The notes: generated by a model not told the origin, from the letters alone. DNA of 64,000 nt from Mangifera indica (GCF_011075055.1 NC_058140.1:11096668-11160667); one strand, 5' to 3'. Positions 27,572-43,700 are shown, counted from the first letter of the stretch. Program-made: numbers and translations.

Positions 27572-29852
27572 CACTGCCTCATCGCTATCGTCACCTTTAA
27601 TTCTATCGCCTGTAAAATGTAAAGGAATAAAGTGAATATAAAATTTAGTAAGTAAAGATGATCTCCTACAAAGTCTCAATTTGTCCCCTTTTTTTTACTA
27701 CCTAAGTTATCTTAATCTTGATCTTACGTTGTCAGTATTTAACCTGAATATCAAGGAATCAACTAACCTACTCTAGTGACTACTCTCTAGGCAATCTCTT
27801 TCTAGTCTAAATTGTCTAATCACTTATCGCCATTCAACGAACTCATGGTCTTGGCTAAATCAATCAATGGACCCTTAATCAATAGACTTTTTATGTCTAA
27901 GTAAGTCCTAGACCTCCCCCAATCAACGAATTATCTATGTCTTAAAAAGTCGTAGTCAATTGACAGACCCATAGTTTTGGCAATGATATATCTCTTAATA
28001 TGAAGATATTAATTATCGAACTTTACTCTATTTACAAGTATGTCTAAGTCACGAGTACTCATTTACTAGCCTAATAATCTCAATCTCTATGTCCTATAGG
28101 TATTGAATAATCACGAATTTCAGTGGGATATCTAATCCTTATTGATACCAAATCTCTTAAAACACTCTTAGACTTATCTCAATCCAATTCATTCTCTATC
28201 TAGGATTTTCTCTCTCTTTGATCATATAGACTCTCCTCTTGAGTATTTTTCTTATTTTTATACTGAATCTTTCTCTCGGGTATCTTACCCTTTAGGTATC
28301 TCTCGACAACTCTTGACCTTAAATCTAAATTACATTAATTACAATTTTTATTAAATCCTAAATCATATTTAGCTTACTCATAATTAGTTTACTTCCATAT
28401 ATTTTTTTCCTTCGAAATATGATATATCTTCGATCATACTCAAATGTACGAATTGATAGATTGACATACAATTCAACCTAATTAGAATCTGGGTGTACAT
28501 CACCAAAATTGATTAAAGTTCAACATGTTTTCTTTTATCATACGCAGAACTTTATTTCAAAACCTATTTATGACAGCGAAAAAAGATTTTCAACAAAATT
28601 AAAATCGGCAACTATCAAAAAGAAATTTATAGGTTGATTCACGAAGCAACTTGTGGCCGAATTTTCAATTAGAAATCCAATTCAAACTCACAACTCGAAA
28701 GCATCACGTTCAAGACCGCATGTAGTACTTATACAAGGTACCTTTTAAAAGTTCATCGAGGTCCTAGATAGGTAGATTTGCTAACCAAAACATGGTATGT
28801 TATCCAACCAACATCATCACATAGTGTACTAATTTCTCTTTATAGATTGATTCTTGGGGTACTTGTGGTCTAATTTTTCAATTAGAAATCAATCCAAACT
28901 CATAACCCAAATCATCACATTCAAGAGTATATGCGATGGTCTCGCATGGTACCTTTCATAAACTCATTGACATCCCAATAGACATATTTTTTGGCTCAAA
29001 CATGGCCTATCATCTAGCCCAACAACTTCTTTAAACATGCAATAGTTTTTTCTTTTTTCCATAAATCCTTCTCTTACAGTGCCCATGGAAGCATTCTAGG
29101 CCCCTTGCATCTTTCACAACATGCAAAAAAAATGCTAACACATGCAAGAGGAACACTCTAGCAACGAAATTCACAAGCAACACAAGAAAAATAAAAACTC
29201 AAGACTTGTCTCTTTTCTTTAAATGAATTAGACCATAAACAAGGTTCAGGTAGCAAATCATCACAACATGCAACACGTAAAACACATAAAGATTTCATCC
29301 ACACATATTCAAGATTCAGGGATTGTTTTCTTGCAATGGTTGCACCAAAATCTAATGCATAAAGCCAACAAGAATCAACCCTAAGCATGCACAAAAACTA
29401 GGCCAAGATTCATGCAAATCAAAAGAAAAAGAAGTCATCCTTACTTACCTGCAATTTTCTCTAGTGAGGTTGGCAGTAGGGTTGATTTCTCCCTCCTTTT
29501 GTGCTATTGATTCTCTCCTCCAAGGTTATTGACTTTACTCCTCTTCCTTATCGATTGTTCCTTCTCCCACAACTCTCTCTTTGGCTATTTTTGTGGAAGA
29601 AGATCCTTGTGGCAATCGACTAAAATAGGTGGTAATCTCATCTAATTTAGGATTCCTTTTTGTTCTTTTGTTTTTCTTTCTTTAATCCACATGAATCAAC
29701 CATCAAGCCCAAACAAGGTCTCATCCTTGTTTTCAGCTTAATTGAAATTCTATTTCTACTTTTGACCTAGATTCAATTCGAATCTAACTTGAATCAAAAT
29801 AAAATCCAAGAAATGATATCAATGCCCATATAATGTATTTGAGGGTGTTACA
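27572..29852 (-). mobile_element. Third long gypsy LTR (LTR3), probably solo
   Basis: At its outer end the minus strand reads TGTAACACCC (29852 downward). Internal landmarks match LTR2: 'CCTATAGGTATTGAATAATC' near 28097 with 'CCTTATTGATACC' after it, and CCTTACTTACCTGC near 29437, about 400 bases from the end as in LTR1. The inner end near 27580-27680 (GCCTCATCGCTATCG, then AAATTTAGTAAGTAAAG) resembles the inner end of LTR1. Length is about 2.3 kb. The left border is uncertain because the 365-bp-LTR element lies directly against it. Confidence 0.5.
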
Positions 29853-30052
29853 CTAATAACACTTGAAACCATACTTTGCTCATTCTAGATCCACAAGGGA
29901 AGAAACATTTCATGTAATGTAACCCAAACTAACACTTAGATCTGTGATTTTTATCAAAAACACAAAACCTATCAAAAGACATTACATGCTCAAATCCATA
30001 AAATTTTCATGCTTGCATGGAAATGGATTTGCAGCATGATAAGACATCACAT

Positions 30053-30365
30053 AACCCTTAATCCCAAATCTTGAACCCTAACCCTAATTGTACGCCCTAA
30101 CTATAAACCATAAATGCAAAACCCTAAATCATTTGAAACCCTAAAACCATAAACCTTAAATCCTAAATTAAAAATCATAAACCATAAACTGCAAATGATA
30201 AATCCTAAAATGTAAACCACCAAACATTTTATACCCTAAATATCAAAACCCTAAGCCCATAAACTGTAAATCAAAAATTGTAAACCATAAACCCAAACCT
30301 TAAGCCGTAAACCTTAAATAGTGAATCATAAACTCTTAATCTCAAACTGTAAACCCTAAATTGAA
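30053..30365. repeat. Degenerate telomere-like (CCCTAAA) repeat tract
   Basis: Over about 310 bases the plus strand repeats ACCCTAA, AACCCTAAA, ATAAACCATAAA and similar heptamer variants, starting with GAACCCTAACCCTAA at about 30071. CCCTAAA is the plant telomere unit. The copies are diverged, so this is an old interstitial tract, not a functional telomere. It lies between the LTR ending at 29852 and the promoter side of the V-ATPase gene. Confidence 0.75.
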
Positions 30366-30574
30366 CTCTAAATCAATAATACTCATCTATTACTTAGTTA
30401 TAACTTATATTAATCATACTTATTAATTGTAGATAAATTTAAAGTTTATTGTATTGTTTCAATTTTTACAATTAAAAATTGAATTAAAGTTTTTAGGGTG
30501 TAATAAAATTAATAACATTAAAGTGTAAAAATATGGTAAAATTTATAATTTTAAATTTGTAAAAAAATTAATAT

Positions 30575-30623
30575 AAACAAGATGGGCCCAAGGGCTCAGG
30601 CTTCGGATTGGCCCATCTTGTTT
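30575..30623. other. 14-bp perfect hairpin with TGGGCC/GGCCCA motifs
   Basis: AAACAAGATGGGCC at 30575-30588 pairs perfectly with GGCCCATCTTGTTT at 30610-30623 across a 21-base loop, followed by more T. It is a GC-richer island in very AT-rich DNA about 1.2 kb before the V-ATPase start. Each arm carries TGGGCC/GGCCCA, the 'site II' core bound by TCP factors. It may equally be the centre of a decayed foldback element. Confidence 0.65.
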
Positions 30624-31860
30624 TTTACATTCTTCTTAGAATTATTATATATCACTTACCTTAATTATATTATTTTTTTACATTGATAAATTATTTCCAC
30701 CATTCTTATTGTTTTTACGTCCATGACATAGTAGTTAATTTGTTTTCTTTTGATTGAGATAATAAAACTTTGAAAATTAATATTTAATTGTCAAATCTTT
30801 AATTTATTTTACTAGCAAAATTTATAACCATTTTTTTATTATAAATAAATTTAAAAGAATAATAATATTCAAGTCACAAGTATACAAGTGAATCCGAATA
30901 GGGCTTAAGACAAATAATATTGGATAATTACATTATGTGATTTTGATATCCAATAGATAATTTGGTGAAGAAATTAAAACAGTAAAAATATTTTAGAGAG
31001 TGAAATAATAAATAATTTTGGATCAATTTGGGTCGGATCAGATCAACTTAAATATTCAAAAGTTTGATTAAAGTTAAATTTTTTTGATATTATTCTAATT
31101 CGAATCAGATCAAAGTTGAAGGTTTTGATATAAAACTTAAACTGATATGACACAAATATGATCTAATGACACGAACTATTATATTTAATTGAAATGCCCA
31201 TTTTCATGCCCCATTTCACCTAAAAACGTATTCTAACAACTATATAATCACTAAAACATTAACAAAAATCAATATAATTATAATTAATTCAAACTATTCC
31301 ATACAAAACTCAAGAATTAAAAATCAATGGACTTGACATCCATAGAATCTCAAAATTCTTTGCATAAATAAATAAATAAATCATAATATTTTAAGTAATA
31401 AATGATGAAAATGAACAATTTATTAACATTTTTCTTTATTTTAAGCAAGATTATGTATATAGATATAGTAATAAATGATGAAAGCAAATATTGACAAAAA
31501 TATATATGAAATAATTTTGTCCCACCCTGATATCACCAATAAAGAATTTACTAAATCTATATCACCAATAAGGATTTGGTAAATTTTGAGCATTTTAATT
31601 AATTACCATTTAAATAAATACAGTAAATCCCAAAAATCAAAACAAATACGGGGACGGTTGCGGGGGGAAAAACAAAACGACATTCCTTTGAGCAGCTTCC
31701 TCTCTCTTGCGTGCTTGTCAATTAATCATTCATCTTTATTTTTTCTGTCTCTCATTGTCAGTAACCTCTATTCTCTGCATTTCGCCTGTGAGTTTCACTG
31801 AGCGCATATACGGCCACAATTTGAGAGAGCCTGAACGAATCTAATAGGACTCTAGAGGTA
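30624..31860. other. AT-rich spacer and V-ATPase promoter region
   Basis: Strongly AT-rich to about 31640, then a CT-rich stretch (31690-31860) typical of a plant 5' leader directly before the V-ATPase start codon. No other gene is visible. Confidence 0.5.
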
Positions 31861-34800
31861 ATGGCTGAGAGGCACGGAGGAGGCGGATGCTGTCCGCCGA
31901 TGGATCTATTCCGGTCTGAGCCGATGCAATTGGTTCAAATCATCATCCCTATCGAATCCGCTCACGTCACTGTCTCTTATCTTGGTGAACTCGGCCTTGT
32001 TCAGTTCAAAGATGTACGTCCGCTTTCTGATTATGAATTTTACTTTGTCTTTTTCTAATTTCGTGTTCTCGTAGTAATTGAATAATTTGGTGTTCTTTAC
32101 TAGGTTTTTGTTAGGTGTAATTGATTGTGAGAGTTAAATTGAATGTTCTGCCTCTTTATAATTAATAGCACTAATGAGTAATAATCTAGAATTGTTGGTG
32201 GTTTTGCATTTGTTGTTGATGAGATCAATCATGAAGTTAAATTATACTTGGGAAATTGTGATTTGAATATTGGAATGTGGCTGATGTCGTATGTTCAATG
32301 TATTTATTCTTTCAGCTTAATGCGGAGAAGAGTCCATTTCAACGAACTTATGCTGCTCAGGTGTGTGCTTATTTTTTTAATTATTTGTTCAATGTGGCTG
32401 ATGTCGTAGTTCTCATCTTATATGCTTCTAGCTATTCTACGTCATATTGATTTAACAAAAAGAAAATATTCTTAAATCAATAAGTGGTTAATGATCTTAC
32501 TTTTAGTTGTCTTGACATTGGATAGAAATTTAATATTTTTTTGATATGTTGTCATCTGTTATTGATTTAACTTTTTCCTGAAGATAAAAAAATGTGGGGA
32601 GATGGCGCGTAAACTTCGTTTTTTCAAGGATCAAATGCTGAAAGCAGGTTTGACACCTCCAATAAAGTCTACAAGAACAGTTGACAACGACATAGATGAC
32701 CTGGAGGTGTGTTATGATCTTTATTTATTTTTACTAGAAATGAAACTGTATATTAATCAGTTATACGTGAGCCCTTTTTTGGTTTTTGATATGCTAGGTA
32801 AAACTTGGAGAAGTTGAGGCAGAGCTGATTGAAATTAATGCAAATGGAGAAACACTGCAACACTCATATAGTGAACTTGTAGAATATAAGCTTGTATTGC
32901 ATAAGGTACAGCTTTGTTTGTTGCTATAGTCATGGGTGATTGTAGTGGTTCTAAAATCTCGTGTTACATATGACAAGAGATCACTTACATCTATTATAAT
33001 ACAATTGGTTTGATAGATTTATGATATTTAATGTAAGCAACAAAATTCATCATGGGGCATGGAAAAAAGACTAGAACGTTCCCTTGTTAACACTTTAGAG
33101 AAATCAGTAAGGTAAAATTTGTTAGTGAGTTCCTAAAAATATTACAATAATTGCATTATGGGCTTTGGAGTATGATAATTTCTAATGCTTAATTTAAGTT
33201 CAGGCAACTTCAATTAAGTTACATGCCTGTAGAGAAATAGATATACTTGTTATGGCTCTGTTTCAGCCCTCAGTGCTCCTTGTTGAAACAATTTGGGAAA
33301 GAGCTGTGCAATAGCATCCCATGGACTCTTGTGCCTATGAGTGAAGCACTAGAAAGTTGAGGCATATATTGAATTCTCAACAATCATTATTGAGCTATTA
33401 AAATTTGGATATTTCTCAGAAACAACTCTTTTTGCCTTGCCTTTTTGGGTTAAACGTAAATAATCCATTTGCTATATTGTACCATGACGATGTTTTCTTA
33501 AATTTCTTAATTAAGCTGAATAAATTTTTCACCATAGTCTCATTTTTTCATTGTTCATCTTTTACAAACTTGTAGGCTGGTGAGTTTTTTTCTTCAGCTC
33601 TACACATTGCCTCACAGAGAGAAATGGAATCACATCAAACTGCTGAAGAGTCCATTGAAACACCTTTATTACAAGAGAAAGTACAGACACTGACTCCCTC
33701 TCTCTCTTTTCCTCTCTCTTCTGATTTCTAGTGCGATCTGTATGCTGTTATATTTCATCATAACAATTTTTCTGTCTGTTTTGTAGGATCCATTGAAGCA
33801 AATAAAATTGGGTTTTCTTGCTGGTCTTGTACCTAGAGAAAAATCTATGGCATTTGAAAGGATTCTTTTTCGTGCTACTAGGGGTAATGTGTTTTTAAAG
33901 CAGGTTGCTGTTGAGGACCCTGTGACTGATCCTGCTTCTGGAGAGAAGGTGAGTCCCTGCAAATATTTTGTATGTGTTTTTGTTTTTATTTTTATTATAT
34001 ATGATAAAGCAAGTTATTATTTTTTCTAATTAAACAAACTTCTACAAGATGAATGAGTGTAATTATAATATTGTTTTTGTTTTGTTTTTATTATCAATAA
34101 AATTATGTGCATAAACAATAACATGTCACCATGTGATTGGATAGTTTTAAATTAGAGATAAAACAACACCCAATCACATAGTGATATGTCATTGTTTGTA
34201 CACATAACACTACTCTTTTATTATATACCTGGGTATTGTCTTTTTGTTTCATTCAAATGAATCATGAAGCAGCAATCTCCTATCCTTCTAGTATATTTTT
34301 TTGGGAACTGGTCTTCAGGGCTGCTCTTTTAATTGTTTTCAAACATCTAGTTATTCCTTTCTGCACCTATTATCTTAGATAAGTTATACGTTTCCTCATC
34401 AAACCCTTTGTAACGACTAGTCTGCTTAAGTGTATACTTTTGACCTCTTTTGCTAATAATATACTTTCTTTGCTATTGTAAAAAAAAAAAAAAAGTGTGC
34501 AAAATGCACACAGGTTCACATAGGCTTCTTTCACCAGAATCACAATTAATTGATTCTTGCCTTTTCAATCCTGTGGTTGCTACACAGTCCAAGCCGCCCA
34601 AATTCATGTAATTGCTTTGGCCTGCATTTATAATTGCCTCAATCTAAGATTAGTTGTCATCGACCTTTTTGGGCTATGCTCATTCTGAGTAGAAAATGGT
34701 TTCATAACAGAGTCTTTTCTAGCTAATCTTCTCAAATGTAAGATGCTATGGTTTTGTGTATTTATGTACACAATATTGTTTTGAACTTATTCTAGTTTTC

Positions 34801-37800
34801 TAGTTTAGGTTTAGGTCTTAAATAATGTAGTGTAGTTTCCAGTTTATGCATGAGGATATGATCATTAGCATTCTGGTTATTTTTAGTTTTTGATGCATGA
34901 AATTTTTAGGATTTATTAGGTTCTCCAAGAATTTGATTCACTTATATCCTTTTATCTCTTTTACTGCGTTTTGTGCCTCTTCTTTGATTTGTTAATGCTA
35001 ATAAGCAGGTAGAGAAAAATGTATTTGTGATTTTCTATTCTGGTGAAATAGCAAAGAACAAAATCTTGAAAATTTGTGAAGCTTTTGGGGCAAATCGATA
35101 TCCTTTCTGTGAAGATATGGAGAAACAAGCTCAGGGAATCGCAGAGGTATGCAACCCTCTCTAGTTTGACACTGGCATTTTTTTCCTTTATGCTGTCCTT
35201 GATCAGGATTGCTTCTTGATTGTTTTAGTGTTTCTTTTTCTTATATATCGGGCATTAAATTCTACATTGTCTTTTGCTTCTAAAATTGAGACTTGTTATT
35301 TATGAGCGAGTGCTTAGAATAAGATGAGTCTATATCTTTTCTTGATGTTCTTGAATAAGAATCATGTTGGGACTTGGAACTGAAGAACTGGCAGGAAACC
35401 AGGTTGTGATGTGCTTACCAAGTATTCTATCTCTTTAGAGAATTATAAAATATGTTCCAAGCATGATAATTGCATTCCGATCCTTTGGGCAGAGAACTTT
35501 ACTTTTCACTTGTTCATATTTTAGGTTTCAGAAAGACTCTCAGAACTGAAGACTACTATAGATGCCGGACTGCTTCACCGTGGCAATTTGTTGCAAACAA
35601 TTGGAGACAATTTTGAGCAGTGGAACCTTTTGGTCTGTCAAAAAAGCTTTGTGAACCTGTTTCATCTTTCTGTTCTCTACATTAGATTTGACCAATTTAA
35701 TGTGTATAGCGTGCTAAATTTGAGTGATTGATATTTTGTTCAATCATTTATTGATAATTTATTTTGAACTCATGAAGGTAAAGAAGGAGAAATCCATCTA
35801 TCACACTTTGAATATGCTTAGCCTTGATGTGACTAAAAAGTGTCTTGTGGCTGAGGGCTGGAGTCCTGTCTTTGCCACAAAGGAGGTAAATGCTTTCCCT
35901 TTTGTTTCTGCAAGCTCTCAAGAGAGATCATAGTGGTTCAGTTTAAATTATAACATCGATCTGCTTGAGAGATACTAAGTTGATTACTTACAAACTAAAA
36001 TTGATCTCATCTGGGCAGATTCAGGAAGCACTGAATCGGGCTGCATTTGACTCCAACTCACAAGTTGGTGCCATTTTCCAGATTTTGCACACAAGGGAAG
36101 CACCACCTACCTATTTTCGTACAAACAAATTCACTTCCGCTTTTCAGGAGATTGTTGATGCATACGGGTGGGTTTAACTTTAAGATTATTTCACTTACAT
36201 TTCATGTGAGCTGAACTCATAAAAAGAAGTAAAATTTTTGTTCTAAATTTGATCATGCAATAGGAAGATTCGAACTTAGGTCATCTGGTTCTGTTATTAC
36301 ATTAATACAAAACTTAAGTTGATAGGTAAGTGCCCAACCATAATATATAAACTCCTACCTCGCCCCAAATGAAGGAATCTATATCACCTTCTGATATCAT
36401 TTCTTGATAAATTGTCTGCTTAGGAAATTGAAAAAGATACCCAAAAAGTTCCAACCATGAAGCCATAGGTCTCTTGTGAGCTTCTGCTGGATAAGGAGTT
36501 GAGACTTTATCCTCATGTCAGGTCCAGCACATTCTTCTTAAGCTTTGTCCAAACTAGCCATCAACTCCTGAAAAAGATGAAAAACAACAAATAAATACCT
36601 TTGATCTTCAAAGCTACATATATTTCTCATCTCAGGCATATTGTGAAATGTAGCAATTGGAGCTCCTATTTTTATTCTATAACATTATTGTGGGAGTACG
36701 TGTTATACAACAGTTAAGGTTAAGCTGTAGAATTGTCGGTACATCTATAGTAAGCTCCTGAAAAATAGTTTTTGGTCTATGCTGACGTCTAAGGGGACAG
36801 TCTTCATTGTATGGTTGCATATTTAACTACAATGAGTGATCTATCTGGAATGTATAGGATATTTAGTGTACTCTAGTAGACTCTTATATGCTTTCTCGTC
36901 CTACTACTCTCAGCTCAATCTTTTTCTGGAGATAATTATCCTGTCGATTTCTTTCTGGGTATTGTGTTTGTAATGTATATTTATGTTTTTTGTATATTTA
37001 TTTGCAAATGAGATCAAATTAATTGGGATTAAATTCCATGATGACTTGCAATCACAGGGTGGCCAAGTATCAGGAAGCAAATCCCGGTGTATACACTATT
37101 GTCACATTCCCTTTTCTTTTCGCTGTCATGTTTGGTGATTGGGGACATGGAATATGTTTGTTACTTGCAACATTAGTTTTTATATTCAGGGAGAAGAAAC
37201 TTTCAGGCCAGGTAATCTCAGTGCTTAACTGTTTTTTCATCTTTACTGGGCAGTTTTTTTGTTTTATCTTTCCAGTATGCTGTTATATTTATGCTTTGTA
37301 ATTAAATTACAATTTTATAAACTACAGAAGCTTGGAGACATCACAGAAATGACATTTGGTGGCCGTTATGTCATTCTAATGATGGCGCTGTTTTCAATTT
37401 ACACTGGCCTGGTCTATAATGAGTTCTTCTCAGTCCCATTTAAATTATTTGGTCCCTCAGCATATGTGTGCAGAGATCTGTCTTGCAGGTATCTGACAAG
37501 CACCTTTTGGTGCTTAATGTTGTAAAACTTTCCCTCTAAATTGTATGCTATATATTCTTGTGCTGATAGTGGGTGTATTTTGCAAACTTCTTTGGCAGGG
37601 ATGCTACTACTGCTGGTTTAATTAAAGTACGTGAAACTTACCCATTTGGTGTGGATCCTGTATGGCATGGTACACGCAGTGAGCTTCCCTTTCTCAACTC
37701 TCTGAAGATGAAAATGTCAATTCTTCTTGGGGTGGCCCAGATGAACCTTGGGATCATATTGAGTTATTTCAATGCAAACTTCTTCAGAAACAGCCTGAAC

Positions 37801-39459
37801 ATCTGGTAAGTTTGATATGGTAATCTGGTGCTCAGCTTGGCTCAGTGGCTTCTATGTTCTTCTTGAGTTGTCAGAGTGGTTTGTAGTATAGAACTAAAAG
37901 ATGGTATATTTTCGTGCATTATTCCAGGTTTCAGTTTATTCCACAGGTGATATTTCTAAACAGCCTGTTTGGCTATTTATCGCTCCTTATCATTGTGAAG
38001 TGGTGCACTGGTTCACGAGCTGATTTATATCACATTATGATATACATGTTCCTGAGTCCCACTGACGAGTTGGGGGAAAACCAGCTTTTTCCTGGACAAA
38101 AAACAGCTCAGGTAGGCTTTTCCTCCCTTTTCAAGATTTTTCCCATGCATATTTGGAATCTCATTTATCGATCTAGTCCAATTTTATTTTCAGTTAGTGT
38201 TGCTATTGCTGGCTCTTGTTTCTGTACCATGGATGCTGCTTCCAAAGCCTTTTCTTTTGAAGAAGCAACATGAAGAGGTACGCAGGAGGATTTCCGCATC
38301 CTGATGCCCTTTTATATGTTGTAGAGATTTCTTTTCTCTTCTTTTTCCTCCACTTCTGATATCATGTTTTTTCAGAGGCACCAAGGCGAATCATATCCAT
38401 TACTAATTCAGACTACTGACGATTCTCTTCAACCAGAAGCTAACCATAATTCCCATGGTCATGAAGAATTTGAGTTTAGCGAAGTTTTTGTACATCAACT
38501 CATCCACACCATTGAGTTTGTACTTGGAGCAGTTTCAAACACAGCTTCATACCTTCGTTTATGGGCTTTGAGGTATGTAATTGTAAGATTGATTTGTCAA
38601 TTGTCTTTGTTAAATTAGAATAATATTTCTGTATCCTAACTGAAGATTGAATACAGTAGAAATCAGTTCAACCTTTTATGTTTATGTGCAGATACCCTTA
38701 TCTTAAGTGCCCTTATGATATAGCACTAATAACTTCTACCATATATTCCACTTGATAGACTATGGTCACTTAATTCAATATCGTGACTTTGTTAGTGTAA
38801 TTATACTGATTTTTTAATGGACGCTAATAATGCTTGTTTTCCATGTTCTTATTTACTCTCTCTGCAGTCTTGCCCACTCAGAACTGTCTAGTGTATTCTA
38901 TGAGAAGGTCCTCATGCTTGCTTGGGGGTGAGTTAATTCATTTTTTAATACTGGTTTTTATTTTTTATTTTTTGGGGGGTGGTGGCGTTCAAAATAGCAG
39001 CAGTTTATGACAATGATTAAACATTACTTTTATTGTAATGACATCAATAGACAACAATAACAGTAGTTCCATTTAAGATAATACTTAAAAAGTTGGAAAA
39101 ATCAACCTAGTTAAGTGTCTTGTCTTGGAAAATCATAACTTTCTGAAATTCATCTTGAGATCTATAATTTTCTTAATGTTTTCATTTACCTCTCTGGATT
39201 ATTATGATATAGAATATATATGGTTTGATAATATTATGTTAATTTTTTGTGCAGGTTCAACAATGTAATTATTCGTATTGTTGGCATTATCATCTTTATC
39301 TGTGCAACTGTTGGTGTGTTACTAGTGATGGAAACTCTTAGTGCTTTCCTACATGCTTTGCGTCTTCACTGGGTGGAATTCCAGAACAAGTTCTACGAGG
39401 GAGATGGTTACAAATTCTATCCATTTTCATTCACTTTGCTCAGTGATGAAGATGAATGA
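31861..39459 (+). CDS. VHA-a3: V-type H+-ATPase V0 subunit a (VHA-a2/a3 type)
   Basis: Eighteen exons join in frame to 816 residues: 31861-32013, 32316-32360, 32584-32706, 32798-32905, 33576-33680, 33787-33948, 35009-35146, 35525-35632, 35778-35885, 36019-36167, 37058-37211, 37328-37488, 37599-37805, 37928-38111, 38194-38277, 38376-38572, 38868-38927, 39255-39459. Subunit a forms the proton half-channels of the V0 sector. The cytosolic N half opens with '[17 protein letters not shown]', the form of tonoplast VHA-a2/a3, not the trans-Golgi VHA-a1 type. The C half has about eight membrane segments, including '[17 protein letters not shown]' and the '[18 protein letters not shown]' helix with the essential arginine (R735 in yeast Vph1p). 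The C terminus is acidic (SDEDE). It sits tail to tail with an RD19-type protease gene, as in Arabidopsis. It probably energises the vacuole; the a2 versus a3 choice is not decidable here. Confidence 0.95.
34095..34220. mobile_element. Small palindromic MITE in V-ATPase intron 6
   Basis: TTATGTGCATAAACAATAACATG on the left is mirrored by CATTGTTTGTACACATAA on the right. CCATGTGATTGG and CCAATCACATAG form the inner arms around an AT-rich centre. The same CACATGATGACACAT/TGTGATTGG wording occurs at 43.43-43.70 kb. It lies inside the 1,060-bp intron 6 and shows no effect on the splice sites. Confidence 0.65.
36220..37000. other. Large V-ATPase intron 10, nothing recognised inside
   Basis: This intron (36168-37057) is 890 bases long and contains no open frame or repeat that I can name. 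Confidence 0.4.
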
Positions 39460-40744
39460 TCTGCTCCATCAAATAATGATTGTTTCTGTTGAGTTTTAGG
39501 GAGTTTAGTGTGCATATTTATGGATCTGCATTCATTTTTTCATTTAAACATGATAGAAAGGTTGATCAACATGAAATCATGTACAAGGAATTGGAGGGAG
39601 CTTCTAACGGTTTTTTATTTGTTATTGGGAGGAATAAACAGTTGCCATACTAGGCCAGTGGCATGTATGTGGTTGCCCGGTTAGTGCCATGTGTAATAAT
39701 TGCATATTTGATTTATTCAGCCATTTATTTATATAAAATTAAAAAAAAATCATAAAACTTAGTCTTTTGGTGTGGTTTATATTGAATTTTGGTAATATAA
39801 ATTTCATTTTATGTGCCAATATATGATAGATTTACAGGGGAATCTTGTGGCTTAAAGTGAACAATAAAAATAAAGATAAGAAGATGCTTGTGCACTTTCG
39901 GTTTGATTCCAGTGGGCTTGAATGAAGAATAAAGTGGTACTTTATGCATAAAAGCTACCCTCTTCTCTTAAATTATCTCTTCAATTTGGAAGCTGGAACC
40001 GATTGGGGACCCCAAAATCTGCTTAACGTAAAGTTTCGAATGTTATCAGGGGACTATATTCATCCGGAGACAATATTGGTCAGAATCTTTCCAATATAGG
40101 TATAAAAATCTGGCATGTAAGATTATATGAGCAGTACGTATTCACTTTAGGTATACAATTATGTATATATATGTGTCATCATATAATTGATTGTTAATTT
40201 ATCTTTAATTTAAAATCACAAAATATATAAGCATATTTTGTATACCTAAGGTAAGCATACATAATTATATTGAAAAAGCTATTAGCATTAATTTAGGTAT
40301 ATCCTGCACGAACACATCCAAATCATGCGGTCACGTATCATCTTTAGTACCAAAATTAAACCTCATTATAAACAAATTATAAAACTTAATAACAGCTATG
40401 AATTATAATTATGGTTATTTGCACAAGCCACCTACCACACTTTGAGCATTCAGAACATGGCATACATATAAAATTCTATTTTATTTAAAAACAAAGTGGG
40501 GACTTGCCATCCTGTATTTCATAGATTTATATGAACCATATAATACAGCATTCTCACAATAAAGACAGATGAAGATGGCAATACAAATCATAAATAAAAC
40601 GCTTTAAATAGTTTGAGCAACCCAAGCGCATAAGAAATTTCAATCTTACGCTTTGATGGGGAATATGACAAGCTAAAAGTCTGAATCAAGTTTTTCCAAC
40701 ATCAAACTAAAACAACTTATATACAAATCAGCAATGTTTATGGC
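39460..40744. other. Convergent 3' flanks of the V-ATPase and RD19 genes
   Basis: This 1.3-kb spacer holds the 3' ends of two convergently transcribed genes. It also contains a MITE-like inverted repeat at 40140-40253 and is otherwise AT-rich without coding potential. Confidence 0.55.
40140..40253. mobile_element. MITE-like inverted repeat
   Basis: TTCACTTTAGGTATACAAT on the left mirrors ATTTTGTATACCTAAGGTAAG on the right. The interior has TGTGTCATCATATAATTGATTG, shared with the element at 43426-43700. It lies between two convergent genes and is non-coding. Confidence 0.6.
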
Positions 40745-43051
<2,307 letters not shown>

Positions 43052-43425
43052 GTTTTACAGAAAACAAATAATGAAGATGGACAGAGCCGTTGTTGTAACT
43101 GGTAAGATATTTATATTAAAAATAATAATAATAATAAAGGGATGAAAACTAACAGTCCAGGCGTCCAGCGGTCGGCGGTTTCTTAGGCATGAGGGAAAGA
43201 AATGAACGAATAGGAGGAGAACACGTGGAAGAGTGGGAGTGGTGGATCGCTTGGCTCGTGGAGTTTTGGGACTCCAGGAAAAGAGGGGACGACTTTCGGT
43301 TTGAATGTTGGTTGGATTTGAATCGGGAACGCAATTTTGTCATCCTTTCCTTTTTTTCATCTTTAAAATTTACGGTGAAAAAAACAAAAAAATTATATAT
43401 ATTTATTTTAATATATATTTTATTA
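43052..43425. promoter_or_regulatory. RD19 promoter region (minus strand)
   Basis: The bases upstream of the RD19 start include a run of TTATT repeats at about 43116-43137 and GC-richer sequence from 43150 to 43330 that could hold the promoter. An ACACGTGG (G-box/ABRE-like) word lies at 43220-43227, about 170 bases from the start codon. This would suit the known drought and salt response of RD19 genes, but one such site is weak evidence. Confidence 0.45.
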
Positions 43426-43700
43426 GAGTAATATTATGTATACCTATTTTAGATACATAAATATATACACACTCATATGTGTCTTCATATGATTGATTAT
43501 TGTTTTTTTCTTAATTCAAAATTATCCAATCACATGATGACACATATAAATGTGTATATATTTATGTACCCAAATTAGATACATATAGTTTTATTGATTT
43601 TATTATATAATTAGATTATTTTAAATTAAAATTAAATAATAACATATATAAAAATATATATATAATTTTATATCTAAAATAGATATATATAATATTACTC
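43426..43700. mobile_element. 275-bp palindromic MITE upstream of RD19
   Basis: Opens GAGTAATATTATGTATACC and closes with a sequence whose reverse complement is GAGTAATATTATATATATC, a good terminal inverted repeat. Inside, TGTGTCTTCATATGATTG mirrors CAATCACATGATGACACA. No coding capacity. Related cores occur at 14.66, 34.1 and 40.15 kb, so this is a repeated family in the host. Confidence 0.75.
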
